NCBI RefSeq assembly: GCF_037055355.1
Contig: NZ_CP146350.1
Location: forward strand, 1,325,001-1,389,000
Source: Streptomyces sp. DG1A-41
GTDB lineage: Bacteria; Actinomycetota; Actinomycetes; Streptomycetales; Streptomycetaceae
Reading direction: 5' to 3'
DNA: 64,000 bases
Part shown: positions 56,763 to 64,000 of the stretch, in pieces
Position numbering within the stretch: position 1 is the first letter of the stretch
Layout: every line of letters begins with the position of its first letter
The notes under the pieces: generated by a model
The model's database searches: none
What the model saw: only the letters and a program-made list of their open reading frames with translations
What the model was told of the DNA's origin: nothing
Program-made: the position numbers and the translations under genes

Positions 56763-57338
56763 TCAGTGCGTCAGCGGCGGGCGTGGTTCCTGCGGCCTTT
56801 CGCCCGGCTCGTCCCTGATGACCTCGCCCTGGACGACCTTGCCGTCGGGGCGGTGCATACGGGCCTGCTGGAAGGCGCCGCCCAGGGTGCCCGGGTCGGC
56901 CTCGCGGAGCTTGCGCTCGAAGGTGCGCTCAGCGGAGCGGCTCACGGCCTTCTGCACCGGGGGCAGCAGCAGGACCAGGCCCACCGCGTCCGACACCAGG
57001 CCGGGGATCATCAGCAGCAGCCCGCCCAGCATCATCAGGCCGTTGCCCTCGCTGTTCGGCCGGGCCGCCGCGGGCATCACGCCGCTCTGCTGCTGGTGCA
57101 GCGCCTCGGAGAGGTTGCGGAAGGCCCGTCGGCCGGCCCGCTTGATGACGATCGAGCCGAGGACGAAGCCCGCCACCAGGACGAGGAACACCACCAGCCC
57201 GCTCGACGCCCCGGCGACCAGCGTGAGCAACCAGATCTCCAGCACGAGCCACGCGGCGATCCCCAACGGCAGAAACGTGCGCAGCCGGGAGCGCGGGGGC
57301 CGGGCGGGGTACCTGGGAGTCTGAGCGCCAGTCGTCAT
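56763..57338 (-). CDS. fxsA: FxsA-family membrane protein
   Basis: A 191-residue inner-membrane protein related to FxsA, whose E. coli member modulates phage exclusion. It has three or so helices: FLPLGIAAWLVLEIWLLTLV, LVVFLVLVAGFVLGSIVIK, and GLMMLGGLLLMIPGLVSDAV. The last is the conserved FxsA stretch. A charged cytoplasmic tail follows. ATG 57336-57338 is taken. It shares direction with ppm1 (gap 93 bp), convergent to rbpA. Confidence 0.9.
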   Translation of the reverse strand: MTTGAQTPRYPARPPRSRLRTFLPLGIAAWLVLEIWLLTLVAGASSGLVVFLVLVAGFVLGSIVIKRAGRRAFRNLSEALHQQQSGVMPAAARPNSEGNGLMMLGGLLLMIPGLVSDAVGLVLLLPPVQKAVSRSAERTFERKLREADPGTLGGAFQQARMHRPDGKVVQGEVIRDEPGERPQEPRPPLTH

Positions 57339-57431
57339 GCCTCCAGTGTGCCTGGCCCCGGCTCAGCACGGGATAAGCCCCCGATCAGCTGTTCCTGTGA
57401 GCGGCCGGCCTGGAAGGGGCCCGGTCGACGG

Positions 57432-58235
57432 CTACGGCTTCGACGGCTTGCCGCCGCGGCCCGTGACCTTGCCGACCCGCTCCCCCACGCCCCACGCCGT
57501 GACCCGCCACAGTGCCTCGACGAGGATGTCGCGGCTCATCTTGGAGTCGCCCAGTTCGCGCTCGACGAAGGTGATGGGCACCTCGACGACGTGGTAGCCG
57601 GCCTTGACCGCGCGGCGGGCCAGGTCGACCTGGAAGCAGTAGCCCTGGGAGGCGACCTCGTCGAGGCCGAGGCCCTCCAGGGTTTCGCGGCGGAAGGCGC
57701 GATAGCCCCCGGTGATGTCGCGCAGCGGCAGGTCCAGCGCCAGCCGGGAGTAGAGGCTGCCGCCCCGGGAGATCACCTCGCGGGACTTCGGCCAGTTCAC
57801 CACCCGGCCGCCCGGCACCCAGCGCGAGCCGAGCACCAGATCGGCGCTCTTCAGGGCGGTGAGCAGACGGGGCAGTTCCTCGGGCTGGTGGGAACCGTCG
57901 GCGTCCATCTCGACCAGCACGCCGTAGTCGCGTTCAAGGCCCCACCGGAAGCCCCCGAGGTAGGCGGCGCCCAGGCCCTCCTTGCCCTTGCGGTGCAGCA
58001 CGTGGACGTGGTCGTCGTCGACGGTCAGCTCGTCGGCCAGCTTGCCCGTGCCGTCCGGGCTGTTGTCGTCGGCCACGAGGACGTGCGCCTCGGGGACGGC
58101 CTCGCGCACCCGGCCGACGATGCTCTTGATGTTCTCCGCCTCGTTGAAGGTCGGGATGATCACCAAGGCCGTGCCGAGCGGGCCGAACTTCCTCCCCTGG
58201 GCTCCCGCCACGAGGGTTCCGTCGCCGTCGTTCAC
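57432..58235 (-). CDS. ppm1: Polyprenol monophosphomannose synthase
   Basis: A GT2 enzyme moving mannose from GDP-mannose to polyprenyl phosphate; the product feeds O-mannosylation of secreted proteins. The 267-residue protein begins VIIPTFNEAENI. It holds the metal motif ADDNSPDGT and MDADGSHQPEELPRLL, then GSRWVPGGRVVNWP and GYRAFRRETLEGLG. There is no Lnt acyltransferase fusion as in mycobacterial Ppm1. GTG 58233-58235 follows AAGGGG; the extension to 58331 lacks a site. In S. coelicolor the homologue (SCO1423) is needed for phiC31 infection and for normal antibiotic resistance. Confidence 0.94.
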   Translation of the reverse strand: MNDGDGTLVAGAQGRKFGPLGTALVIIPTFNEAENIKSIVGRVREAVPEAHVLVADDNSPDGTGKLADELTVDDDHVHVLHRKGKEGLGAAYLGGFRWGLERDYGVLVEMDADGSHQPEELPRLLTALKSADLVLGSRWVPGGRVVNWPKSREVISRGGSLYSRLALDLPLRDITGGYRAFRRETLEGLGLDEVASQGYCFQVDLARRAVKAGYHVVEVPITFVERELGDSKMSRDILVEALWRVTAWGVGERVGKVTGRGGKPSKP

Positions 58236-58767
58236 TGATGCCCCTTCATGTCCGTACGCAGGGGTCCACCATAGTGCGCCCGGCCTGCGAAGACGTGACA
58301 GGACGTTCGAATAGTGGTGTCGAATCCGCAAGACGCGGGTAAGAATGCGCCTCCGGCTGCGAGCGGCGGATGGGGGCCCGGCGCCCTTCGGGCCGACCTG
58401 GGATCCGCTGGCTGCGGATCGACCGAAAGCCGTTGTCTACTGAGCTCCCGGGCCCCACCCGGGTCACACCTCCCCGACCGGCCGGAAACGCTGCCTCGGC
58501 GCCGCGCCGGCCTGAGCCTGGCTCCCAGTGGCGGTGTCCCGGTGCGGCACACCGTCCCTGACCCGGCGGCGCTGCGGCGAGTGCGCGGACGTTCCCCGCC
58601 TCGGGCGTCCGGTGGTGGACTCGGCCGAACCTACCGGCCCCCTGCGGCCGCCTGTCAACAGCCGTTTGACCTGCGCATACCCCAGCAACGCCCTGGTCAG
58701 TGCGGAGGATGCGCAGGTCGCGCGACGGGGGCGCGGCGCACGATCGCGTGCGCGCCACCCCCGTAGA
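58236..58767. other. 530-bp gap with hairpins upstream of ppm1
   Basis: No gene recognised. Several stems occur: GGCCCG-N8-CGGGCC (58375-58388) and GATCCGC-TGGCT-GCGGATC (58402-58420). The region must contain the ppm1 promoter on the minus strand; CACTATGGTG near 58266-58275 gives a -10-like TATGGT. The stem pairs may also serve as weak terminators for the amidohydrolase gene ending at 58768. Confidence 0.4.
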
Positions 58768-60369
58768 TCACTCGCCCGGCCGTACGAAGACCGTGCGTCC
58801 GCCCACCACGGTGCGCAGGCAGACGGGCAGGTCGTGGCCAGGGGTCAGATCGGGCAGGCCGGGAGTGCCGGAGCGGGGGTCCGTCGACCAGCGGGCCACC
58901 CGGTCGTCGGGGGCCTGGACCACGAGTTCGCCGGTGCGCCACACCGCGTAGTCGGCGGGCGCGCCCGGCACCAGGACGCCCGCGTCGTCCCGTCCGACGG
59001 CCCGCCAGCCGCCCCGCGTGTGCGCCGTGAACGCGGCGCGCACGGAGACGCGGTGCTCCGGCGTGCGGTGGAAGGCGGCGGCTCGCACCGTGCCCCAGGG
59101 GTCGAGGGGGGTGACCGGGCTGTCGGAGCCGAAGGCGAGCGGGACACCGGCGCGCAGCAACGCCGCGTAGGGGTTCAGCGCACGCGCCCGCTCGGCCCCC
59201 AGCCGCTGCGCGTACATGCCGTCCTCGCCACCCCAAAGGGCGTCGAAAGCGGGCTGGACGGAGGCGGTGAGACCGAGCTCGGCGAAGGCCGCGACGGTTT
59301 CGGGCGTGAGCATTTCGGCGTGCTCGATCCGGTGACGGGCGGCCCGGACACGGGCGAGGCCGAGCTTCTCGGCGGCGGCCCGCACACCCTCGACCACGGA
59401 GTCCACCGCCGCGTCGCCGATGGCGTGGAAGCCGGCCTGGAGGCCCGCCTCGGTACAGGCCACGACGTGGGCGGCGACGGCGGCGGTGTCCAGATAGGCC
59501 CGGCCGGTGTGGTCGGCGTCGGCGTACGGCTGGTGCAGGCAGGCCGTGTGCGAGCCGAGGGAGCCGTCGACGAACAGGTCCCCCGCGGCGCCGGCCGCGC
59601 CCAGCTCCCGGGCCTTGGCGACGTCCTCCTCGGCCCAGTAGCCGACGACGCGCGGGCCCGGCTCCTCGGCGGCGAGGCGCAGCAGGCCGGTGAAGTCGTC
59701 CCCGGAGGAGATCTCCGGGCCGCCGCACTCGTGGATCGTGCCGATGCCGAGCGCGACGGCGTGCGCGAGGGCGGCGCGCTGGGCGTCGGTTCGCTGCCGG
59801 GGCGTCACGGCCGCGAACGCGGCGGCGCGCACGGTGTGGTGGGCATCGGCGGTGAGCGGCCCGTCCTCGCGGGGGGCGTCGGGGACCAGGTCGAGCAGGG
59901 CCGTCGTGACGACCGCCGAGTGGACGTCGATCCGGCTGAGATAGAGGGGCCGGTGGCCGGTGGCCTCGTCGAGTTCGGCACGCGTCGGGGGACGGCCGCC
60001 GGGCCAGCGGGCGGTGTCCCAGCCGTGCCCGAGCAGCACACGGTCGTCCGGCCGGGCGGCGGCGAAGTCCCGTACGAGGGCGAGGGCGGCTTCGAGGGAG
60101 GGAGTGGTCGACAGGTCGAGCCCGGTCAGGGCGAGACCGGCGGCCGTGGTGTGCACATGCGCGTCCGTGAAGGCGGGGGTGACCAGTGCTCCGTCGAGAT
60201 CGACCACCTCGTCGACTCCGTCCGCGAAGGCGTCGGCGGCACCCTCAGAACCGACCCAGGCGACCTGCCCTCGCTCGACGACCATCGCGGTGGCGAACGG
60301 ATCAGCAGGGCTGTGGACCTCTCCGCGACGGAGAAGAACGGTCTGGGGCGGCGTACTGGACTCACTCAT
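58768..60369 (-). CDS. Metal-dependent amidohydrolase (YtcJ type)
   Basis: A 533-residue amidohydrolase of the YtcJ/exoenzyme-regulator group. Metal-ligand motifs are TDAHVHTTAAGL (HxH), HAIGDAAVDSVVEGV, RIEHAEMLTPETV, and FGSDSPVTPLDPWGTV with the catalytic Asp. VDGSLGSHTACLHQPY lies in the middle. There is no secretion signal. The true substrate is unknown. ATG 60367-60369 has no clear ribosome site; the leader may be short. It shares direction with ppm1 downstream and the Lrp gene upstream (gap 55 bp). Confidence 0.9.
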   Translation of the reverse strand: MSESSTPPQTVLLRRGEVHSPADPFATAMVVERGQVAWVGSEGAADAFADGVDEVVDLDGALVTPAFTDAHVHTTAAGLALTGLDLSTTPSLEAALALVRDFAAARPDDRVLLGHGWDTARWPGGRPPTRAELDEATGHRPLYLSRIDVHSAVVTTALLDLVPDAPREDGPLTADAHHTVRAAAFAAVTPRQRTDAQRAALAHAVALGIGTIHECGGPEISSGDDFTGLLRLAAEEPGPRVVGYWAEEDVAKARELGAAGAAGDLFVDGSLGSHTACLHQPYADADHTGRAYLDTAAVAAHVVACTEAGLQAGFHAIGDAAVDSVVEGVRAAAEKLGLARVRAARHRIEHAEMLTPETVAAFAELGLTASVQPAFDALWGGEDGMYAQRLGAERARALNPYAALLRAGVPLAFGSDSPVTPLDPWGTVRAAAFHRTPEHRVSVRAAFTAHTRGGWRAVGRDDAGVLVPGAPADYAVWRTGELVVQAPDDRVARWSTDPRSGTPGLPDLTPGHDLPVCLRTVVGGRTVFVRPGE

Positions 60370-60424
60370 GGAGCACAGTTTCACAGGCCTCGCTTCCACG
60401 CCCCGCGAAAGGGGGGACCACCGG

Positions 60425-60865
60425 TCAGATCCTGGGCGGCCGCGCCTCGTACGGCGTGGACAGCACAACAGTCGTCCGAGTCGAAACCCCCGCCAACGAC
60501 CGCACCCGCGCCAGCAGTTCCTCCAGCTCGTGCGGCGTCGCGACCCGCACCTTGAGGATGTAGTTCTCGTCGCCCGCGACGCTGTGGCACGCCTCGATCT
60601 CGGGCACGTCCGCAAGACGGTCCGCGATGTCGTCGGGCGCACTGGGGTCGAAGGGCTTGACCGAGATGAACGCGGTCATGGGCAGACCGACGGCCTCCGG
60701 GTCGACGACCGCGGCATAGCCGCGGATGACGCCACGCTGTTCCAGCCGGCGCACCCGCTGATGCACGGCCGACGTGGACAGGCCCGTGGCCTTGCCCAGG
60801 TCGGTGTAGCTCATCCGCCCGTCCTTGACGAGCAGCTGCACGATCTGTCGGTCCAGCTCCTCCAT
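60425..60865 (-). CDS. Lrp/AsnC-family transcriptional regulator
   Basis: A 146-residue Lrp/AsnC protein. The N-terminal helix-turn-helix is LDRQIVQLLVKDGRMSYTDL, followed by KATGLSTSAVHQRVRRLEQR and GVIRGYAAVVDPEAVG. The C-terminal RAM domain (AFISVKPFDPSAPDDIADRL; EIEACHSVAGDENYILKVRV) binds amino acids and drives oligomers. The start at 60863-60865 is the usual Lrp length. It lies 55 bp upstream of the amidohydrolase gene and may control it. Confidence 0.93.
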   Translation of the reverse strand: MEELDRQIVQLLVKDGRMSYTDLGKATGLSTSAVHQRVRRLEQRGVIRGYAAVVDPEAVGLPMTAFISVKPFDPSAPDDIADRLADVPEIEACHSVAGDENYILKVRVATPHELEELLARVRSLAGVSTRTTVVLSTPYEARPPRI

Positions 60866-61134
60866 GGCGCAAGAACCTACCGTGCGGTTGATCTCCTCGG
60901 ATACCCGAACGGCCCAGGCCATGGCCGGTTCGTGATCTGGTCGGCGGGCGACTGTCAGCCGTCCGGGGGACAAAACCCCCGCGGGGGGCACCTGCGCGCG
61001 GCATGTGACGAACGCCACAGGGCTCGAACAGTCTCCGTAATGTTCTCGTGATTACCGCCCATGGGGGACGGGAAGTGCTTGCTGTGGTCGAGGCCGCAGT
61101 GCCTGATACGGCCCAGCCCGAGGGGGAGAACCCA

Positions 61135-61569
61135 ATGCAGAGTCTTAAGCGCCCAGGTCGCACCGCACCCAAGCGGCAGCAGCTCGTCGTCGAGCCCGAG
61201 CCGGAGGGCGTCGAACCCGACACCTTCGACGACGAACTCGACGCCTACGACACCTTCGAGATGTACCGGGTCGTATGCCCGGACTGCGCGCAGCCAATCG
61301 CCCTGCTGGCGGACGAGGAGGTCCTGCCGGAGCATGCGCTGTGCGCCTCGCCGTGGAACCCGTTCGGACTCACGGTCTGCGCCGGAACCGGCCGCAGGGC
61401 CGCGGACGCCCGCCCCGCGGACGAGTCCGTCGACCCTCAGGAGCAGGACACCGCCCTGCTGTTGACGCTCCCTCAGGGACTCGACTGGCGGACCCAGCCC
61501 TTCTCGCACGTCGGCGGGCCCGGCTCACGCCCCATCAGGGTTCCCGTCATGCGCCGCGAAGCGGCCTGA
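61135..61569 (+). CDS. Conserved protein with CxxC motif
   Basis: A 144-residue Streptomyces protein of unknown function. The acidic middle (PEGVEPDTFDDELDAYDTFE) is followed by VVCPDCAQPIALLADE and HALCASPWNPFGLTVCAG, four cysteines that could bind zinc. GGGGGAG precedes the ATG at 61135. It is divergent from the Lrp gene and is followed by a hairpin. Confidence 0.8.
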   Translation: MQSLKRPGRTAPKRQQLVVEPEPEGVEPDTFDDELDAYDTFEMYRVVCPDCAQPIALLADEEVLPEHALCASPWNPFGLTVCAGTGRRAADARPADESVDPQEQDTALLLTLPQGLDWRTQPFSHVGGPGSRPIRVPVMRREAA

Positions 61570-61611
61570 GCGCGGGCCTTCCTCGCCCGATCGCTCCATC
61601 TCAGTGACTGC

Positions 61612-61646
61612 CCCGCACCACGGCTCGCGGTCCGCCGTGGTGCGGG
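61612..61646 (+). terminator. Terminator after the CxxC protein gene
   Basis: CCCGCACCACGG (61612-61623) pairs perfectly over 12 bp with CCGTGGTGCGGG (61635-61646) across an 11-nt loop. It starts 43 bp beyond the stop codon. No T tract follows. Confidence 0.65.
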
Positions 61647-61732
61647 ATCAGTGCGTCCGGATCCAGGCCTCAGCCCAGACGGAAGAGCGGGCGCCTCCCC
61701 GCCCCTGAACGCACGCCCGATTCCACTCTCGC

Positions 61733-62014
61733 GTGACCTGTCCGGCCTCTTCCGCGTTGCCCTGGTATGACCCCCATCTCCTCAGCGACCGGGCGTTACG
61801 CCTCCTGTTCGTCCCGCCGCCCGCAGAATCGGTTCGGCCGACCGCGCCGCGCTACCAGGACCCGCCGATCTACCACGACCTGATGCGGGCCTGGGCAGAG
61901 CGCGGCCGCACCCTTCCGGGCCTGCACGACCCGGAGTGGATGCGACTCGCGGCACCCTGGCGGGGCCTCGACCAGTTCAGCGTCCCCCTGGACCCACGAG
62001 ATGGCGGGCGATGA
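61733..62014 (+). CDS. Small hypothetical protein
   Basis: A possible 93-residue protein with a composition like the small Streptomyces proteins ending in GRTLPGxHDxEW (here LMRAWAERGRTLPGLHDPEW). Start GTG 61733 lacks a good ribosome site, and an internal start is possible. Its 3' end overlaps the convergent acyl-CoA dehydrogenase gene by 38 bp. Real coding is plausible because of the GRTLPG block, but not certain. Confidence 0.5.
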   Translation: MTCPASSALPWYDPHLLSDRALRLLFVPPPAESVRPTAPRYQDPPIYHDLMRAWAERGRTLPGLHDPEWMRLAAPWRGLDQFSVPLDPRDGGR

Positions 62015-63149
62015 CCATCCGCTGGATCTGGTTGGTGCCCTCGACGATCTGGAGCACCTTGGCCTCGCGCATGTAGCGCTCGGCCGGGAAGTCGGCGGTG
62101 TAGCCGTAGCCGCCGAGGATCTGCACGGCGTCGGTGGTGACCCGCATCGCCGTGTCGGTGCAGTGCAGCTTGGCCATGGCCGCCTGCATGGCGAACGGCC
62201 GCCCCGCGTCCCGCAGTCGCGCCGCAGCCAGGTAGAGCGCCCGGCCCGCCTCGATCTGCGTCGCCATGTCGGCGAGCATGAACCGCAGCCCCTGGAAGTC
62301 GGCGATCGGCTTGCCGAACTGGCGCCTCTCGGTCGCGTACGCCAGCGCCTCGTCGAGCGCCGCCTGCGCCACGCCGATCGCGCAGGCCGCGATACCGAGC
62401 CGCCCCGAGTCGAGCGCGGACAGGGCGATCGCGAGGCCCTGGCCCTCCTCGCCGATACGCCGGTCGTCGGAGACGCGTACGCCGTCGAAATGGACCTGGG
62501 CGGTGGGCGACCCCTTCATGCCCATCTTCTTCTCGGGCGCCGCGGCGCTCAGCCCCGGCGCGTCGCCGGCGACCAGGAACGCGGTGATCCCGCGCGGCCC
62601 CTCCTCGCCGGTGCGCGCCATGACCGTGTAGAAGTCGGCGATCCCGCCATGCGTGATCCAGGCCTTGGTGCCGGTGATCACCCAGGCGTCGCCGTCATGC
62701 ACCGCCTTGGTACGCAGGGCGGCCGCGTCCGAGCCGGAGTGCGGCTCGGAGAGGCAGTAGGCGCCGAGCATGCCGCCGCCGAGCATCGCGGGCAAGTGCT
62801 CGACCTGCTGCTCCTTGGTGCCGTAGGTGGCGAGCGCGTAGGAGGCCAGGGAGTGCACGCTGACGCCGAGGCCGACGGTGAGTCGGGCCGCGGCGAGCTC
62901 TTCGAGGACCTGGAGGTACACCTCGTAGGGCTGGTCGCCGCCGCCGTACTCGGAGTCGTACGGCAGGCCGAGCAGGCCGGAGCGTGAGAGGAGCGTGAAC
63001 AGCTCGCGCGGGAAGCGGCCGGCGTCCTCCTCTTCGGCCGCCTTCGGGACGATCTCCTGCTGCGCGATGTCGCGGACGAGCGAGATCAGATCCCGGGCCT
63101 CCTCCGTGGGCAGTTGCCGGTCCACCGGCTGCGGGGCGCGGTCGGGCAT
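61977..63149 (-). CDS. Acyl-CoA dehydrogenase
   Basis: FAD enzyme for alpha,beta-dehydrogenation of acyl-CoA in beta-oxidation or amino-acid breakdown. The 390-residue protein is standard. Motifs include LGAYCLSEPHSGSDAAALRT with FAD contacts, TGTKAWITHGGIADFYTVMA, ERRQFGKPIADFQGLRFMLA, and VQILGGYGYTADFPAERYMR. The end VLQIVEGTNQIQRMVIARHL carries the catalytic Glu of the EGTN motif, as in butyryl/glutaryl-type enzymes. ATG 63147-63149 has GGAGGAGA at 9-nt spacing. A TetR gene lies upstream in the same direction and could control it. Confidence 0.95.
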   Translation of the reverse strand: MPDRAPQPVDRQLPTEEARDLISLVRDIAQQEIVPKAAEEEDAGRFPRELFTLLSRSGLLGLPYDSEYGGGDQPYEVYLQVLEELAAARLTVGLGVSVHSLASYALATYGTKEQQVEHLPAMLGGGMLGAYCLSEPHSGSDAAALRTKAVHDGDAWVITGTKAWITHGGIADFYTVMARTGEEGPRGITAFLVAGDAPGLSAAAPEKKMGMKGSPTAQVHFDGVRVSDDRRIGEEGQGLAIALSALDSGRLGIAACAIGVAQAALDEALAYATERRQFGKPIADFQGLRFMLADMATQIEAGRALYLAAARLRDAGRPFAMQAAMAKLHCTDTAMRVTTDAVQILGGYGYTADFPAERYMREAKVLQIVEGTNQIQRMVIARHLVGPGGR

Positions 63150-63285
63150 GGCGACGCTCTCCTCCCTGTCGGGCACTGGCGGACGGGCCCGTGGGTGGGG
63201 GCGGCGCCGCCGGGTCGTTCTGGTGCCTGGCCGATGCTTGCAGTCCCGGGTCTCGGAAGCTGCTGACCAGCGGCTCTGCGCTGTG

Positions 63286-63314
63286 AGTATGCCCGATCGG
63301 AGGCATCCCGTCAC
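63286..63314 (-). promoter_or_regulatory. Promoter candidate for the acyl-CoA dehydrogenase gene
   Basis: On the minus strand GTGACG (63309-63314), a 17-nt spacer and CATACT (63286-63291) resemble a vegetative promoter. The leader would be about 130 nt. The rest of the 63150-63493 gap shows only an AT-rich stretch near 63317-63345 (CCAGTTAACGACC... and AAGATGTTACC), a possible regulator site. Confidence 0.45.
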
Positions 63315-63493
63315 CAGTTAACGACCGCTTACTTCAAGATGTTACCGGCCCGCTCGGAGGCCCGACCATTCGGTGGAAAATCGCCCGGAACGCCCTCACC
63401 TCTGCCGGGCTGGCGTAATCAGCCTGGGAGCCCCGACAAGTACGCCTGGGCGGCCGGGACGGGAAGGCCGTGACGGATCCCTCCGCCCCCGGC

Positions 63494-64000
63494 TCATGCG
63501 CCCTGGCGGGCGGCCTCCGGAGCCGGGCAGGCGGGGTCGAGGTCCTCGATTGCGCGCAGGGCGCCGCCGAGGCCCTTCACCAGCAGCTCGCACATGGTCT
63601 CGCGGGGCAGTTCGGGGCGGTCGATCCATTCGAGGGTGGCACCCTCGACGCCGCACACCCAGGCGAGCAGGCCCATGCGCGCCAGCGGGGTGATCTCGGC
63701 GCGGCCGTAGGCCCCCTCGGCGATGGTGGCGACGATGGCCTCGCGCACGCCGTCACGGATGGCGTGCACCTCGGTGTCGAAGCCGACGCCGCCGCTGACG
63801 ATGGTGCGGTACGCGGCCTGGTTGTACTCGGCGTAGCGCAGATAGCTGTCGATGGTGCGCTGGACGCGGTCGACCGGGGGCAGTTCGTGTCCGCTCGCCG
63901 CCAGGGTGACCAGGTCGGTGACCGAGTCCTGGATGATGGCCAGGTAGTAGCCGCGCTTGGACTGGAAGTAGTAGTAGATCAGCCCCTTGGCGACGTGCGC
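63494..64000 (-). CDS. TetR/AcrR-family regulator (5' end cut by the window)
   Basis: The window edge removes the start and most of the DNA-binding domain. The part left begins AHVAKGLIYYYFQSKRGYYL, the end of the TetR helix-turn-helix. The helical ligand domain follows (VDRVQRTIDSYLRYAEYNQA, RTIVSGGVGFDTEVHAIRDG) and the protein ends ...PEAARQGA. It precedes the acyl-CoA dehydrogenase gene on the same strand, so control of fatty-acid or acyl-CoA metabolism is likely (inferred). Confidence 0.9.
   Translation of the reverse strand, partial: AHVAKGLIYYYFQSKRGYYLAIIQDSVTDLVTLAASGHELPPVDRVQRTIDSYLRYAEYNQAAYRTIVSGGVGFDTEVHAIRDGVREAIVATIAEGAYGRAEITPLARMGLLAWVCGVEGATLEWIDRPELPRETMCELLVKGLGGALRAIEDLDPACPAPEAARQGA

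Noticed and set aside
58236..58767. Short frames in the gap upstream of ppm1
   Set aside because: All are low-complexity shadows with no ribosome site; hairpins and promoter-like elements explain the region better.

Overview
The window is chromosomal DNA of a Streptomyces species. G+C is very high, codon use strongly prefers G or C at third positions, GTG starts and stop/start overlaps (GTGA, ATGA) are common, and several genes are Streptomyces hallmarks: the crr-ptsI pair behind a DasR site, an rbpA gene with a SigR-type promoter, ppm1, and a conservon. From memory, crr-ptsI and rbpA-fxsA-ppm1 correspond to SCO1390-1391 and SCO1421-1423 of S. coelicolor, so both ends look like conserved core and the middle is more variable.

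Layout. 1-740: 5' end, leader and promoters of an rRNA operon leaving the window to the left, with a DasR operator (dre) between it and crr. 741-11131: PTS genes crr and ptsI, acetoacetyl-CoA synthetase, a GH31 glycosidase, a Nudix hydrolase, a vanX-like remnant, and a DUF35/thiolase pair. 11381-13029: an EAL-GGDEF protein interrupted by a frameshift. 13734-16073: glycerol channel and kinase. 16162-24364: a conservon (sensor kinase, roadblock, DUF742, GTPase) that has a 5-oxoprolinase gene inside it and a frameshifted kinase. 25430-27853: a decayed aldehyde dehydrogenase/permease locus. 27834-34954: a three-gene condensin-like (MksFEB/Wadjet-like) operon with no visible nuclease subunit. 35005-40270: GntR regulator, MFS transporter, DUF1445 protein and PxpABC 5-oxoprolinase. 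40304-43520: SGNH hydrolase and two GT4 glycosyltransferases. 43716-48065: HEAT and ankyrin repeat proteins and an FtsK-like protein that lacks the Walker lysine. 48067-51429: IS630 and IS481 remnants beside a DHA2 exporter and an ECF sigma factor. 51553-64000: MocR regulator/YczE pair, GDPD, UMF1 transporter, rbpA, fxsA, ppm1, amidohydrolase, Lrp regulator, acyl-CoA dehydrogenase and a TetR regulator cut by the window edge.

How the parts work together. DasR can tie GlcNAc sensing to the general PTS enzymes. Two unrelated routes for 5-oxoproline (ATP-dependent HyuAB-type oxoprolinase and PxpABC) lie about 20 kb apart; the second is packed with a DUF1445 protein whose relatives interconvert D-glutamate and 5-oxo-D-proline, which suggests a dedicated D-glutamate/oxoproline catabolic locus. 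The condensin-like operon is the best candidate for an incompletely described system.

Three otherwise intact genes (EAL-GGDEF, cvnA, HEAT) carry single-base frameshifts. These may be real, but sequencing or assembly error must be excluded first. No tRNA gene, CRISPR array or attachment site was recognised.
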